DNA from: Candidatus Koribacter versatilis Ellin345
Lineage (GTDB): Bacteria > Acidobacteriota > Terriglobia > Terriglobales > Acidobacteriaceae
Length of the DNA stretch: 64,000 nt
Assembly (NCBI RefSeq): GCF_000014005.1
Contig: NC_008009.1
Coordinates: 1,674,001-1,738,000, forward strand
Direction of reading: 5' to 3'
Shown here: piece by piece, positions 1 to 9,677 of the stretch
Layout of the letters: every line of letters begins with the position of its first letter
Position numbering within the stretch: the first letter of the stretch is position 1
Made by a program: the position numbers and the translations under genes
Notes under the pieces: generated by a model
Told to the model about the DNA's origin: nothing
The model's database searches: none
Seen by the model: the letters and a program-made list of their open reading frames with translations, nothing else

Positions 1-29
1 CGTGCCATATCGCTCGCCGATAAGATTAT

Positions 30-524
30 CTAGGCAAGGCCTTGCCGCAGATATCCAGCCACGTCGCTTACGAAGCGATGCACTGACACCTCCGCGATGC
101 GGTATCCGACGATCGCGTTCATGGTCTTGCCCACGGCGCCGAACGGGGGCTCGTAAACTCCGAAAAAATCCAGCTGCGTTTCTGTCGCAGTCAGCGGGTA
201 TGCGGAAAGGGTGCCGTTCATCAGCGGAAATAGTCCCGGCATGCTTGCCGCTTCCCATTCGAGCAGCAATCGCACGCTGGGCGTTGAGTTGGCGTCCCCG
301 GCTTCTTCCTGGATCTCTTTGACGGAAATATGGATGTCGGTCTTTACGCCAATACCGCCAAAATCGACGTGCAGTTCAGCCGCCACTGACTGCGCGCGGG
401 AAGCCGCTGCTTTCGTGGCCGACTGAAAAATCGCTAGCGCGTTCGCCCTCAAGGCATCGCGTACGCTCGCGTAGGGACGGTTCACATAGTCGTAACTGCG
501 AATCTCACGTCCAGTGCTCATCAT
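30..524 (-). CDS. hypothetical SRPBCC/START-like protein, 164 aa
   Basis: I do not recognise the family with certainty. The 164-residue protein has no signal peptide or membrane segment. The middle reads as alternating beta strands (around residues 45-135), and the last 30 residues look like a long C-terminal helix. That pattern fits an SRPBCC/START-like ligand-binding fold, an inference from secondary-structure feel only. Two tandem ATG codons (524 and 521) lie behind a purine-rich GGGTGGA stretch, so either may be the start. It is divergent from the succinate dehydrogenase operon, with about 180 bp between them that must hold both promoters. Confidence 0.6.
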   Translation of the reverse strand: MMSTGREIRSYDYVNRPYASVRDALRANALAIFQSATKAAASRAQSVAAELHVDFGGIGVKTDIHISVKEIQEEAGDANSTPSVRLLLEWEAASMPGLFPLMNGTLSAYPLTATETQLDFFGVYEPPFGAVGKTMNAIVGYRIAEVSVHRFVSDVAGYLRQGLA

Positions 525-706
525 TCCACCCAGCCCGACCTCCAGCCTTCAGACCGGTGGTCGCGAAAACTGTACCATAGCCCACTCCTCCTGAAGTTCG
601 ATTGCGCGGGAGTTTCCCTGTATTATGGCTACCGCTCAAATGCAACGCGACCAGGCTCGTCGTGGATGGCCGATGCCCGGGTCGCACGCACGCGTGGGGA
701 GGCGTG

Positions 707-1486
707 ATGTCTCAGATTGACGTGCCGTTGGTGCGCGGAGGTTTTGGACAAACTCAGCGCGCCGACAATTGGTGGTTCCAGCCACTCGTTGTCTTTCTTG
801 GGTTGTCGACATTCATCGTTTACTCGACTTGGGCCGCGTTGCAAGGGAACCATTTCACCTACGGGCCATACCTATCGCCGTTTTATTCGCCCATCTTGTT
901 CGGCCCCGAGCACCAGGCTTGGTTTGGAGTGAGCCCAACCTGGATACCCGCCTGGGTCACCGGCGCCATGCTGATTCTGTGGGCTCCCGGCGGATTTCGC
1001 TTCACCTGCTATTACTATCGCGGCGCCTATTACAAGTCTTTCTGGGCCGATCCGCCTTCCTGCACTGTGGGTGAACCGCGCAAGACATATCTCGGCGAAC
1101 GAACGTTCCCGCTGATCATTCAGAATATCCACCGCTATTTTCTTTATCTCGCTCTCATCTTTCTCGTAATCCTCGCCCGCGACGTGTGGGATGCGCTCTG
1201 GTTCAACGGCCACTTCGGCATCGGCGTGGGCACACTTGTGTTGCTCGCGAACCTCGTGCTGCTGAGCTCCTACACCTTCGGATGTCATTCTTTGCGCCAC
1301 ATCGTCGGTGGGTTTCGCGATCGGCTGGCAGGTGCGCCGGTTCGCAAGCGCGCCTATGACTGCGTGAGCTGCCTGAATCGCAGACACATGTTGTTCGCCT
1401 GGTGCAGTCTCTTCACGGTCGGATTTTCCGATCTGTATATCCGGATGTGCTCCATGGGGATCTGGACGGATTGGAGGATCCTCTAG
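707..1486 (+). CDS. sdhC: succinate dehydrogenase membrane anchor / cytochrome b subunit
   Basis: Membrane subunit that anchors succinate dehydrogenase and passes electrons to quinone. The 259-residue protein has five hydrophobic spans at about residues 25-45, 78-98, 143-161, 171-191 and 227-247, as in the single long anchor subunits that replace separate SdhC and SdhD. His142, His194 and His198 lie at membrane edges and are candidate heme ligands. The ATG at 707 is chosen over an upstream in-frame start at 602 because GGGGAGG lies just before it. The stop TAG overlaps the GTG start of sdhA (TAGTG), which implies translational coupling. The role rests on the operon context as much as on the sequence. 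Confidence 0.82.
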   Translation: MSQIDVPLVRGGFGQTQRADNWWFQPLVVFLGLSTFIVYSTWAALQGNHFTYGPYLSPFYSPILFGPEHQAWFGVSPTWIPAWVTGAMLILWAPGGFRFTCYYYRGAYYKSFWADPPSCTVGEPRKTYLGERTFPLIIQNIHRYFLYLALIFLVILARDVWDALWFNGHFGIGVGTLVLLANLVLLSSYTFGCHSLRHIVGGFRDRLAGAPVRKRAYDCVSCLNRRHMLFAWCSLFTVGFSDLYIRMCSMGIWTDWRIL

Positions 1487-3297
1487 TGAGCGAGTACATC
1501 ACGCATGAGCACGATGTCCTGATCATCGGAGCCGGGGGCGCCGGTCTGCGCGCCGCCGTTGAAGTATCAGCCGCGGGCGCAAAGGTCGCGGTCATTTCGA
1601 AATCGCTTCTCGGCAAGGCCCACACCGTCATGGCCGAAGGCGGCGTCGCTGCTGCGATGGGCAACGTAGACGACCGCGACAGTTGGCGCGTTCACTTTGC
1701 CGACACCATGCGCGGCGGCCAATATCTGAACAATTGGCGCATGGCAGAACTGCACGCCAGGGAAGCTCCCGAGCGCGTGCGGGAACTAGAAGCCTGGGGC
1801 GCGCTCTTCGATCGCACCAGCGACGGTCGCATCCTCCAGCGAAACTTCGGAGGCCATCGCTATCCTCGGCTCGCCCATGTCGGCGACCGCACCGGCCTCG
1901 AGATGATCCGCACGCTTCAGGACCACGGAATCCACCTCGGGCTTGACGTCTTCATGGAGCACACCGTCGTCACGCTCCTGAAGGACGGCGCACGCATTGC
2001 CGGGGCGTTTGGATACGATCGCGAGCGCGGCCGCTTCCACCTGTTTCGCGCTAAGGCCGTAGTGCTGGCGACGGGAGGAATCGGGCGCGCCTTCAAGATC
2101 ACCAGCAATAGTTGGGAATATACGGGCGACGGACATTCGCTCGCCTACCATGCCGGTGCATCGCTCATGGACATGGAATTCGTCCAATTCCATCCCACGG
2201 GAATGATCTGGCCGCCCAGCGTGCGCGGGATTCTCGTCACGGAAGGAGTTCGCGGCGAGGGCGGAGTGCTGCGCAATCGCGACGGCGAACGGTTCATGTT
2301 CAAAGACATCCCGCCGCTCTACGCCGCTCAAACCGCCGACACCCCAGAAGAAGGCTGGCGCTACACGCAAGGCGACAAGAATGCGCGGCGTCCACCCGAG
2401 CTGCTCACCCGTGACCACGTGGCCCGCTGTATCCGGCGTGAAGTTCGAGAGGGAAGAGGCAGCCCCCACGGTGGCGTGTTCCTCGACATCGCGTGGATCA
2501 AGGAGAAGCTCCCGCACGCGCCGGAGCATATAAAGAAGAAGCTGCCCAGCATGTATCACCAGTTCAAGCAGCTTGCCGACATCGACATTACCCAGGAGCC
2601 CATGGAAGTCGGTCCCACCACGCACTACATGATGGGTGGCGTCAAGGTGGACGCCGATTCCCAAATGTCAGACGTCCCCGGGCTGTATGCGGCGGGCGAA
2701 TGTGCGGCCGGCTTGCATGGCGCCAACCGGCTGGGCGGGAATTCGCTCTCCGATTTATTAGTGTTCGGCAAGCGCGCCGGCGAGCACGCCGCAACCTATT
2801 CGAAGCAGAACTCGCTGGGTGCAATCAGTCCGGAGCAACTCGCATCCACGGAAAAATGGGCGCTCGCGGCCTTCGAACGCAAAGCCTCCGAGAACCCCTA
2901 CTCCGTGCAACATACCTTGCAGGACGTGATGCAGGACCTGGTAGGAATCGTGCGCCATGAAGCGGAGATGCAGCAAGCTCTCGAACGCATTCGAGAGCTG
3001 AAAGCCGCCAGCCAACGTGTCGGGGTTGACGGTCACCGCGAATACAACGCCGGTTGGCACACCGCTCTCGATTTGCAGAACCTGTTGACCGTGTCGGAAA
3101 TGGTCGCCCGGTCCGCGCTGGAGCGTAAAGAGAGTCGCGGCGCGCACTTCCGCGATGATTTCCCCGAGAAGGAAAAGGAATACGCTGGGTTCAACATCGT
3201 GGTGCGAATGGGCGCCGGCGGAGAAATGCAACTCACGCGCGAGCCGATCCCGCCCATGCGCGAGGAACTGAAACAAATCATCGAGGAGATGAAGTAA
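1486..3297 (+). CDS. sdhA: succinate dehydrogenase flavoprotein subunit
   Basis: Catalytic FAD subunit oxidising succinate to fumarate in the TCA cycle and feeding electrons to SdhB. The 603-residue protein has the N-terminal dinucleotide motif GAGGAG (residues 15-20), the AHTVMAEGG segment with His46 as the expected covalent FAD attachment site, the substrate motif HPTG, THYMMGGV, and the C-terminal GLYAAGECA/LHGANRLGGN block. The GTG at 1486 is preferred because GGAGG sits about 8 bases upstream and it overlaps the sdhC stop. An in-frame ATG at 1402 would add 28 residues read out of frame from the end of sdhC. Length fits the family. Confidence 0.96.
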   Translation: MSEYITHEHDVLIIGAGGAGLRAAVEVSAAGAKVAVISKSLLGKAHTVMAEGGVAAAMGNVDDRDSWRVHFADTMRGGQYLNNWRMAELHAREAPERVRELEAWGALFDRTSDGRILQRNFGGHRYPRLAHVGDRTGLEMIRTLQDHGIHLGLDVFMEHTVVTLLKDGARIAGAFGYDRERGRFHLFRAKAVVLATGGIGRAFKITSNSWEYTGDGHSLAYHAGASLMDMEFVQFHPTGMIWPPSVRGILVTEGVRGEGGVLRNRDGERFMFKDIPPLYAAQTADTPEEGWRYTQGDKNARRPPELLTRDHVARCIRREVREGRGSPHGGVFLDIAWIKEKLPHAPEHIKKKLPSMYHQFKQLADIDITQEPMEVGPTTHYMMGGVKVDADSQMSDVPGLYAAGECAAGLHGANRLGGNSLSDLLVFGKRAGEHAATYSKQNSLGAISPEQLASTEKWALAAFERKASENPYSVQHTLQDVMQDLVGIVRHEAEMQQALERIRELKAASQRVGVDGHREYNAGWHTALDLQNLLTVSEMVARSALERKESRGAHFRDDFPEKEKEYAGFNIVVRMGAGGEMQLTREPIPPMREELKQIIEEMK

Positions 3298-4046
3298 TGG
3301 CGACCGCTACCTTTCGAATATGGCGCGGCGAAAAAGGCCAGGGCCAATTCCAGGATTACACGACGGAAGTCTCCGCAGGCATGGTGGTCCTCGACGCCGT
3401 GCATCAAATTCAAGCGGAGCAGGCCGGCGATATGGCGGTACGCTGGAACTGCAAAGCTGGTAAATGCGGCTCGTGCTCGGCCGAGATCAACGGCATGCCG
3501 AAGCTGATGTGCATGACGCGCCTGAACACGATCCCGCTCGATAAGCCCGTAACCGTTGAACCCATGAAGGCGTTCCCGCACATGAGGGACCTCGTCACCG
3601 ACGTTTCCTGGAATTACGAGGTCAAAAAGCGCATCCCGAAATTCCAGCCGCGTAAGCCCGACGCTCCCGATGGCACCTGGCGCATCGCCCCCGAAGATGT
3701 CGACCGCGTCCAGGAATTCCGAAAATGTATCGAGTGCTTTCTCTGCCAGGATGTCTGCCACGTTCTGCGCGACCACCACATGCACGACCAATTCATCGGG
3801 CCGCGATTCCTGGTATACACCGCAGCACTTGAAATGCATCCCTTAGATGTAGGAGATCGCGCCGAACTGTTGCGCAAGGACTTCGGCGTGGGCCTCTGCA
3901 ACATCACTAAGTGCTGTACGAAAGTTTGTCCTGAAAACATCACCATCACTGACAACGCGATCATCCCGCTCAAAGAACGCGTGGTCGATCGCTTCTTCGA
4001 TCCGCTGTCGAAGCTTTTCCGCATGTTCAGCAATTCGAAGACCTAG
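3297..4046 (+). CDS. sdhB: succinate dehydrogenase iron-sulfur subunit
   Basis: Iron-sulfur subunit carrying electrons from SdhA to the membrane quinone site. In 249 residues all three cluster sites are visible: a plant-type 2Fe-2S site (Cys52, Cys57, Cys60, Cys72), a CxxCxxCxxxC block CIECFLCQDVC (Cys144, 147, 150, 154), and CNITKCCTKVCPE (from Cys201 to Cys211) for the 3Fe-4S/4Fe-4S pair. The ATG overlaps the sdhA stop (TAATG), so sdhC, sdhA and sdhB form one tightly coupled operon. Confidence 0.95.
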   Translation: MATATFRIWRGEKGQGQFQDYTTEVSAGMVVLDAVHQIQAEQAGDMAVRWNCKAGKCGSCSAEINGMPKLMCMTRLNTIPLDKPVTVEPMKAFPHMRDLVTDVSWNYEVKKRIPKFQPRKPDAPDGTWRIAPEDVDRVQEFRKCIECFLCQDVCHVLRDHHMHDQFIGPRFLVYTAALEMHPLDVGDRAELLRKDFGVGLCNITKCCTKVCPENITITDNAIIPLKERVVDRFFDPLSKLFRMFSNSKT

Positions 4047-4055
4047 GAGGCACCC

Positions 4056-4586
4056 ATGCATTTCGAATTGAAGCCCATTTCTGCGCAAGGTATTCCTGAA
4101 GCTCTGGCAAAGGTCGAGCGCTACCGGCTGTTGAATGAACCCAGCCTGGCGGAAAGCATTTGCCTCGACATCCTGGCCATCGTGCCTGACCACCAGGAGG
4201 CCCTGATCTCTCTGCTCCTGGCGCGGACCGACCAATTCGATTCTCACGCGAACGTGAAACGCGCCCGCGAGGTCCTCGCACAAATTCAAGGCGGTTACGA
4301 GCAAGCCTACTACGAGGGCATCATCTGGGAACGTTTGGGCAATGCGCGCATTCATCACGGCGGTAATGCCTCCGGCCCATCCGCCTATCACGCGCTGCGC
4401 GGAGCAATGGACCAATACGAGAAGGCCATGAAACTTGCGCCATCTGGAAACGACGATGCCATTCTCCGCTGGAACACCTGCGCGCGCCTGATCATGCAGA
4501 ATCCCCAGATCCATCCCGATCCTGAAACCGAGCCAGAAGAGATGTGGCAACACGACGAAGCCGGCTCCAGAATCGCCGACGCGTAG
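4056..4586 (+). CDS. TPR-like hypothetical protein downstream of sdhB
   Basis: A 176-residue soluble protein, largely helical, with two or three degenerate tetratricopeptide-like helix pairs: AEALAKVERYRLLNEP-like segments around residues 15-45, a second pair at 50-95, and a third near 110-145 ending in MDQYEKAMKLAPSGN. It has no signal peptide. It begins 9 bases after the sdhB stop behind a strong AGGAGG, so it is probably co-transcribed with sdhCAB. An assembly or scaffolding role for the complex is possible from context only. The C-terminus is acidic and disordered. Confidence 0.7.
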   Translation: MHFELKPISAQGIPEALAKVERYRLLNEPSLAESICLDILAIVPDHQEALISLLLARTDQFDSHANVKRAREVLAQIQGGYEQAYYEGIIWERLGNARIHHGGNASGPSAYHALRGAMDQYEKAMKLAPSGNDDAILRWNTCARLIMQNPQIHPDPETEPEEMWQHDEAGSRIADA

Positions 4587-4691
4587 CATCAGACGCTGCG
4601 ACATCAGCGCATGAGTTACGTCGCATAAGAATGACCGCGATTTCGAAATGCGGGGGCGGCCGCCCCTCGGTCTCAGCGCATTTCCCGCAAC

Positions 4692-7600
4692 TTATTTTTG
4701 AGGCGCCGCTGGTACCGCCGTTAGTCCGACCCCAGCGGACGTTCCTTGCCGATAATTCGTATCGCCCGGGAAATACCCCTTGATCTGATGTGTTCCGGTA
4801 CCCGTGACGATTACGTTGTTTGCGGTGGCAGTGGCGTTGCGCCCCCAATAGTTCAAGAAGACGGAGAGCCGTTCAGGGCCTGTCCCGGCGCCCTGGTAAT
4901 TCACCACTGCGATATCAGGCTTGCCGTCACCATTCATGTCGGTGAGCGCAGTGAAGATGGAATTGCCCCCCGCATTAATGGTTTGTTGAGGCTGGAACGT
5001 GCCGTTGCCATTTCCCAAAAGGATGGAAACGGTGCCGTGGTAGTTGTCATTGGTCACGATCAGGTCGGGCTTCCCATCCTGGTTCAAGTCCGCGATCGTG
5101 ACGTGCTCAGGATTCAAGCCGACGGCGTAGGGCACCGCCGTCTGGAAGGTACCGTCGCCATTTCCGAGGGAGACGGAAACGGTGTTCGCAATGGAATCCG
5201 TGACGACGAGGTCGGCATGGCCATCGCCATTGAGATCGGCGGTGGCGACCCATCCGGCACCGTTGCCCACCGCGAGACTCTGCGGCCGCGAGTAAGTGCC
5301 GTCCCCATTTCCGAATAGGACGCAGCCGGGTTGCGGAGAAGATGGGTTGGCTACAGGAACAAGGACGAGATCAGGCACACCGTCTTCATTGAAGTCGTTG
5401 CTGGCGATCGAATTCTGGTAAGGCGTCCCGCAGAGACCTGCATCCACTGGGGCACTGCCGGTGATGAACGTACCATCGCCATTGCCCAATAGAATTAGGA
5501 TCGGCGACGTAGCGCCGCCGATGAGCACCAGATCGGGTTTGCCATCGCCGTTTACATCGGCCGAAATCATCTGCGACGTCCCGCCAGGCAGATTGGTGGT
5601 CAGTGGCGATTGAAAGGTTCCATCACCGTTCCCGAGGAAGACTGCAAGTTTGCCGTAGCGATTGGTTACAGCAACATCGATGTTTCCGTCGCCGTTCAAG
5701 TCAGCAACAACGAGTGGATGATTACGGAAATCGGGGCCAGAAAGAGTTACGAGTGGCAAGCTCGGTTTCACGGTGAAGGTTCCATCGCCATTGCCGAGGA
5801 GGACCCAGAGGTTGTTGTCCCACCCACTGATGGCCATATCAGGAATGCCGTCGTGGTTGAAGTCGCCAAACGCCATGGTGTCGGGGTTAGTCCCGATGGT
5901 GGGCTGGAAAACATTCTTCAGGGTGAGTGCAGGCGCCGAAGCGGCGACGAGAGAGCCGGTCGCGACCACCGCGTTGCTATTGCTTGCGTCAAGGAAAGAG
6001 ACGGAGCCAGCGGGCGCCGCGGGTGTGCTCGAGTTCATGAGGCCGTCCAGCGTCACCGAAAGATCGTAGCTTCCGGAAAGTGTACCTGTGGAGGCCGTGA
6101 TCCATAACATAGCGGCCCCGGTCTTCCAGCTTTGGTGGAACACGACCACCGACGAAGAAGACGAGGCGTAATTGCGCTGGCCAACAAAAGCGGCTTGAAG
6201 GTTGTGAACGCCAAAGCCGAGACGCGTGGTCAATTGCGCCGTGCCGTTCGACAGAAGCTGGGCGATCCCGAGAAACGCGTTCCCACTACAGGATGCATTG
6301 ATCGACGCGTCGCAGAACTTAACTTGTCCGGGAGAGAGCGGGGCACTCGATGCCGTGACGGTTGCACTCAGAACCACGGTTGCAGGCGTGCTCAACCGAG
6401 GCGGCGAAACATGCAGCACGGTAGTCGTGGAGGCTGGCGGGTTTACGGTGACCGAAACGGTATTAGAGGTTCGATTACCGTAATTAGCATCGCCGGGGTA
6501 AGAAGCGGTAAGCGAATCGGTGCCGGCTACGAGCGCAGCGGTTGATAGGGTCGCCACTCCTGAACTCAGCGCGGAGCTGCCGAGGATATTTCCGTTGCTA
6601 AAAAATGTAATTCTCTCTCCGTCTGTGCCGGAGCTTGGAGAGATGGTTGCGGTAAGGGTCACGAGATGACCGTGATCCACCGGTTTTGGATTAGCACCGA
6701 GGGTAAGGGCGGGTGCAGTCCCTAACACGGTTTCCGAAACAGTACTGGAGCTTTCGATGTCGTGGGTGGTATCGCCGGGGTAAGCAGCCCACAGCGAGTG
6801 GTCGCCGACCCCGAGGGCGGAGGTAGATAGGGTGGCGACACCAGAAGCCAGCGTGGCGGTTCCAATGAAAATTCTCGCGGAGAAAGAGGGGGAAACCTGT
6901 TCGTAGAAGGAGATCTGTTCGCCATCCGTGCCAGCGCTTGGGGTGAGGGTTGCCTTGAGGGAGACAGGGCTCCCGTAGGACGCAGGGTTGGGCCTGGCGC
7001 CTAAGCTCAGTGTCGTCTCGATTCCGCGCACCGTCTCGTCGACGGGATCGGAGACGGAACTGGAGTAGTTCACGTTGCCCGCGTAAGAGGCAGTGAGCAA
7101 ATTAAGACCGGCCGCGAGTGTGGAGGTGGAAAGGGTGGCGACGCCAGAGCTCAGCGTTGCCGTGCCCAAGTGACTTCCGTTCGTGAAGAATGAGATGATC
7201 TCGCCGTCTGTACCGGAATTCGGCGTTAGGGTTGCTGTGAGGGTGACTGTGCCACCGTAAGGCACGGGTTCGGGATAAAGACTCATGTTTAAGGTTGTTG
7301 CGCCAATACCCACGAGAGGCAACAGACGAGAAACACCCGCGGAGTAGTTGGCATCTCCCGGGTACGAGGCCTGCAGTACGTGGACTCCGGATGCCAAGAG
7401 GCTGGTGACATCGAAGCTCACGGTCGCGGAGGCGGCGTCCGAGGCATTCAGCATGATACTTGCTTGCGGGGGTAGTGGTTTCAGGGTGTTCGACGCGGGG
7501 TTAGAGGTGCTGGCGATGTCGGGCTTGCCGTCGCCATTCAGGTCTGCCACATTGAGGCCATAGTTCAAAGAAGGAAGCGTGATTTGCGGAAGGAATGTAC

Positions 7601-9164
7601 CGTCGCCTTTCCCGAGCAGGACCGAGAGGGTGGAGTCGTAGGAATTTAGAATTACCAGGTCAGGTATGTGATCTCCATTGAAGTCGGTGGTGGCAATCTT
7701 AAGTCCTACCTGACCTATGCCGTAGCTCGCCGGCGTTTTGAACGTACCATCTCCCTTGCTGAGCAGTACGTGCACAACCTGTTCGTCGGCTCCGATAACC
7801 GCAATATCCGGGACACCGTCCCCGTCGAAATCTCCGGCGACGATTGGTGATTCCACTTCGGAGGCTGTGGTAACGGTTACGCTGTAGGGCGTTTGGAAGG
7901 TACCGTCGCCATTGCCGATGAACACCCAGATCAGGTTTGAGCACTCGTCATCGTTCATCACCAAATCGACGTTGCCATCGCCGTTGAGATCGCCGCCAAC
8001 CAGGTAGTGTTCGCTGACGCCGCTGCAGGAACCGGTGAAGTTGTAACGGACCGGGGTATGGAAGGTGCCGTCGCCATTGCCAATGAGGACGACCATGATG
8101 GAGTTCGCGAGATTGCCTGAGGTGGCGGCGGCGATATCAAGGTTGCCATCATGATTGAAGTCGCCGGCCACGAGCCGAAGTGGATGGGGGTCGCCGTCGT
8201 CTCCATGGTGTTCCACTTCCACGTAGACTGGCGCGTTCAGCGTGCCGTCGCCATTTCCAGGGAATATCCAGATAAGAGTCCCACCGTCAGAGCCAACGGC
8301 GACATCGGGGATGCCATCGTTATTGAAATCCGCTACCAGAAGTCCCTGGGCATCCTTGTCAATAGCATAGGAAGCCAGCGGAGGTTGAAAGGTTCCATCT
8401 CCATTTCCGAGCCAGATCGAGAGATGGCCTGTGACGTTATACGCAGAATTCACCAAGATCAGATCGGGTATCCCGTCGCCGTTGAGATCGGTGAACAGCG
8501 TCTCTCGCGGATTATTGCCGTCGTGATCATCGAATAGAGTTTGCGATGGAAAGAAACTGACAGTCCCATCTCCGAGGCTGCCGGCAGTGAGAGATCCTGT
8601 TCCGACAACCGCATTGCCATGGCTCGTGTCGAGGAGCGTGACGGTTCCGCTGGGAGAGGTGGTAACAGTGGATGGCGGAAAACCTGCGACCGTCGCGGAT
8701 ACCGACGTTGAGCCACTAACCCAGGATAACGTGGTGAGGGTTGGAGATTTTCCACCCGAGACGGTGAGGGAGGAAGTACTCGAGGCGGAGGCGGAGTAGG
8801 TAAGGGTCCCGTCAAACTTCGCCTGAATGGAGTGTGTCGCTACACCGAGGCGTAGCTTGATGCTCGCAGAACCGTCGGAGAGTAATTGTGCCGTGCCGAG
8901 CAAAGCACCGTCCAGACAATGAGAATTCACCGAGGTATCACAGAACCGCACGGTGCCCGGGAGCACCGCGGTAGAACCCGCTTTGACCAGCGCATTGAGT
9001 GCGACAACAGTGCCCGGCGTAACACTCGATACAGAAGAGCCACCACTGGTGATCGTCAGCGTCGTGGTGGTCGAGGTGCCGGCTATCGCGATTGGCGGAA
9101 CGAAAAGAAGAACGCTGGCAAGCAGGAGAGGAACGGCAAGCAAACGAATGCGAGAGTTCTTCAC
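4692..9164 (-). CDS. giant secreted FG-GAP (VCBS) / bacterial Ig-like repeat protein
   Basis: A 1490-residue exported protein. Residues 1-28 form a signal peptide (ISRIRLLA-type basic start, hydrophobic core, cut near AIAG). An Ig-like group-3 module follows, then a first FG-GAP block at about residues 220-555, with repeated calcium-binding cores such as DLNGDGIPD and GNGDGTF. Next come three to four tandem Ig-like repeats at about 560-1020, each holding SGTDGE and SGVATLST. A second FG-GAP block spans about 1095-1410, and the end is Thr/Gly-rich. The DxDxDG loops predict calcium-stabilised beta-propellers. No LPXTG, PEP-CTERM or transmembrane anchor is visible at the C-terminus. The role is probably surface adhesion or matrix binding. 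The start has no strong Shine-Dalgarno sequence. Confidence 0.85.
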   Translation of the reverse strand: MKNSRIRLLAVPLLLASVLLFVPPIAIAGTSTTTTLTITSGGSSVSSVTPGTVVALNALVKAGSTAVLPGTVRFCDTSVNSHCLDGALLGTAQLLSDGSASIKLRLGVATHSIQAKFDGTLTYSASASSTSSLTVSGGKSPTLTTLSWVSGSTSVSATVAGFPPSTVTTSPSGTVTLLDTSHGNAVVGTGSLTAGSLGDGTVSFFPSQTLFDDHDGNNPRETLFTDLNGDGIPDLILVNSAYNVTGHLSIWLGNGDGTFQPPLASYAIDKDAQGLLVADFNNDGIPDVAVGSDGGTLIWIFPGNGDGTLNAPVYVEVEHHGDDGDPHPLRLVAGDFNHDGNLDIAAATSGNLANSIMVVLIGNGDGTFHTPVRYNFTGSCSGVSEHYLVGGDLNGDGNVDLVMNDDECSNLIWVFIGNGDGTFQTPYSVTVTTASEVESPIVAGDFDGDGVPDIAVIGADEQVVHVLLSKGDGTFKTPASYGIGQVGLKIATTDFNGDHIPDLVILNSYDSTLSVLLGKGDGTFLPQITLPSLNYGLNVADLNGDGKPDIASTSNPASNTLKPLPPQASIMLNASDAASATVSFDVTSLLASGVHVLQASYPGDANYSAGVSRLLPLVGIGATTLNMSLYPEPVPYGGTVTLTATLTPNSGTDGEIISFFTNGSHLGTATLSSGVATLSTSTLAAGLNLLTASYAGNVNYSSSVSDPVDETVRGIETTLSLGARPNPASYGSPVSLKATLTPSAGTDGEQISFYEQVSPSFSARIFIGTATLASGVATLSTSALGVGDHSLWAAYPGDTTHDIESSSTVSETVLGTAPALTLGANPKPVDHGHLVTLTATISPSSGTDGERITFFSNGNILGSSALSSGVATLSTAALVAGTDSLTASYPGDANYGNRTSNTVSVTVNPPASTTTVLHVSPPRLSTPATVVLSATVTASSAPLSPGQVKFCDASINASCSGNAFLGIAQLLSNGTAQLTTRLGFGVHNLQAAFVGQRNYASSSSSVVVFHQSWKTGAAMLWITASTGTLSGSYDLSVTLDGLMNSSTPAAPAGSVSFLDASNSNAVVATGSLVAASAPALTLKNVFQPTIGTNPDTMAFGDFNHDGIPDMAISGWDNNLWVLLGNGDGTFTVKPSLPLVTLSGPDFRNHPLVVADLNGDGNIDVAVTNRYGKLAVFLGNGDGTFQSPLTTNLPGGTSQMISADVNGDGKPDLVLIGGATSPILILLGNGDGTFITGSAPVDAGLCGTPYQNSIASNDFNEDGVPDLVLVPVANPSSPQPGCVLFGNGDGTYSRPQSLAVGNGAGWVATADLNGDGHADLVVTDSIANTVSVSLGNGDGTFQTAVPYAVGLNPEHVTIADLNQDGKPDLIVTNDNYHGTVSILLGNGNGTFQPQQTINAGGNSIFTALTDMNGDGKPDIAVVNYQGAGTGPERLSVFLNYWGRNATATANNVIVTGTGTHQIKGYFPGDTNYRQGTSAGVGLTAVPAAPQK

Positions 9165-9677
9165 GGTACCCTCAGTTCTCGCCGACAGAAGAAAACCACG
9201 GGCGCAGGATGGCTTCCGCAGTCAGCAAATCGAGCAATAGAACGAGGACAAGTTTGGCGGCATCCTACGTTTGCTCGCGAAACGAGTCAATGACCAAGTG
9301 GAATGGATCGCCCACAATGCGCGTAAAAGTTGGCAGTCAGCACAGAAGTGTGGGTTCGGTGCGCGAAGATTTCGCGGATGCCGGACGCTATTTACTTTCT
9401 GCTAAACAAAATCTTCCAATTTCCCTGTACCACCTTTGCGGTAGATTTGCGCGCAATTCGCAAATTAGAAGAATTTCCGCGCTCAGGATCACTTTTTATG
9501 GGGTTCTGGGAAAAAAATCACGGTGCAAAATCGGCGACTTTTCAACCGCGTCCGGACCGGGTATTTGTAAATACCCGCCAAATAAGCACTTAAAAAAAGT
9601 TGTTAACCAACTTCTAACTTCGGGTTTTACGGGGAGTTTTCCTGGTTTCTTCCCGGTAACTTCGTATGCAGAGTCCG
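9165..9677. other. 513-bp intergenic region containing dispersed repeat copy 1
   Basis: No convincing gene. Bases 9165-9388 are the 5' leader side of the FG-GAP gene and look unstructured to me. Bases 9389-9664 hold a repeat also found at 44026-44285. The short open frames through the region have no credible start sites. Confidence 0.6.
9389..9664. repeat. dispersed intergenic element, copy 1
   Basis: Matches 44026-44285 in the same orientation across its whole length, with well-kept islands: CCCTGTACCACCTTTGCGG near 9425-9443, AAATAAGCACTTA near 9580, and TCTAACTTCGGGTTTTAC plus TTCTTCCCGGTAACTT near 9614-9663. It lies between the pilR stop codon and the start of the FG-GAP gene. The relationship is read directly from the bases. 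The function is unknown. Confidence 0.8.

Noticed and set aside
9389-9664. c-di-GMP riboswitch or other known riboswitch in the leader of the FG-GAP gene
   Set aside because: A CCGCAAAGG-like word is present on the minus strand, but the flanking stems and GNRA-type loop do not form by eye, and the same sequence occurs at 44026-44285 away from a comparable gene start.
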